Shown in pieces: positions 63,992 to 64,000 of a stretch of DNA of 64,000 bases (position 1 is its first letter; every line of letters starts with the position of its first letter). The DNA lies in NCBI RefSeq assembly GCF_916618755.1, contig NZ_CAKAKB010000001.1, positions 372,001-436,000 on the forward strand. The letters are read 5' to 3'. The DNA is from Actinotalea sp. Marseille-Q4924 (GTDB lineage Bacteria; Actinomycetota; Actinomycetes; Actinomycetales; Cellulomonadaceae). The notes beneath the pieces were generated by a model. That model was not told where the DNA came from and ran no database searches. It saw nothing but the letters and a program-made list of their open reading frames with translations. Position numbers and translations under genes: made by a program.

Positions 63992-64000
63992 CTCCGTCCG

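Noticed and set aside
1-64000. tRNA, rRNA, IS elements, integrases, phage genes, riboswitches
   Set aside because: I looked for cloverleaf patterns, transposase and recombinase motifs and common leader motifs and saw none convincing; a covariance-model scan could still find a weak case.

Overview
This window looks like a chromosomal segment of a high-GC actinobacterium, most likely in or near the Cellulomonas/Promicromonospora branch of the Micrococcales (inferred). The signs are very high GC with strong third-position bias, DUF222-HNH endonuclease, DisA-RadA, bS22, Rex, system II cytochrome c maturation, a menaquinone cluster, and a pentose/arabinan-degradation inventory. No tRNA, rRNA, CRISPR, prophage, transposase or integrase was recognised. 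Nearly all of it is ordinary core chromosome with short intergenic regions and many 4-base ATGA/GTGA overlaps.

Layout. 1-4900: aldo/keto reductase end, SRPBCC protein, RecQ, AEC transporter, Nfo-type endonuclease. 5000-10660: glycerol operon glpD-glpF-glpK with a divergent SorC-type regulator. 10770-17100: N-acetylglutamate synthase-like GNAT, APH(6)-type kinase coupled to MutY, a secreted protein, DUF1801, DisA, RadA. 17200-20550: alpha/beta hydrolase without a usable ATG/GTG/TTG start, an ABC-2 exporter pair, a membrane-anchored protein. 20600-31200: ProC, a LacI regulator, araBDA behind a LacI-type operator, and a ChvE/MmsA/MmsB sugar transporter. 31290-35650: TrkA/TrkH potassium uptake, AcuC-type deacetylase, a small HTH protein, and the 32-residue ribosomal protein bS22. 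35850-37540: HNH endonuclease broken by an apparent single-base deletion. 37900-44180: a second LacI regulator with twin operators, a family 1 sugar ABC transporter and a GH51 arabinofuranosidase. 44280-47520: HAD hydrolase, glutaredoxin-Rex, YceI divergent from MarR. 47570-52510: histidine phosphatase and the cytochrome c maturation operon (TlpA, CcdA, ResB, CcsB). 52585-52761: an unusual 30-bp repeat in two tandem dimers. 52800-62410: DUF4229, PLDc_N, MenA, MenE, DUF3048 lipoprotein, formate/nitrite transporter, MenB, MenC, MenD. 62538-63911: S1C PDZ protease.

How it fits together. Two separately regulated pentose modules share a purpose. Extracellular arabinan or arabinoxylan fragments would be imported, cut to arabinose by GH51, and routed through AraA, AraB and AraD to xylulose 5-phosphate. 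The glp operon does the same for glycerol. The ccs/res and men clusters build the respiratory chain. Both sugar-transport operons carry a strong stem-loop just after the binding-protein gene, which would raise binding protein over permease.

A recurring expression feature is a TANNNT -10-like hexamer only 5-7 nt upstream of the start codon in twelve genes, several in divergent pairs. This is the signature of leaderless transcription and it fixes several start codons. The least explained sequence is the 30-bp repeat block after ccsB.
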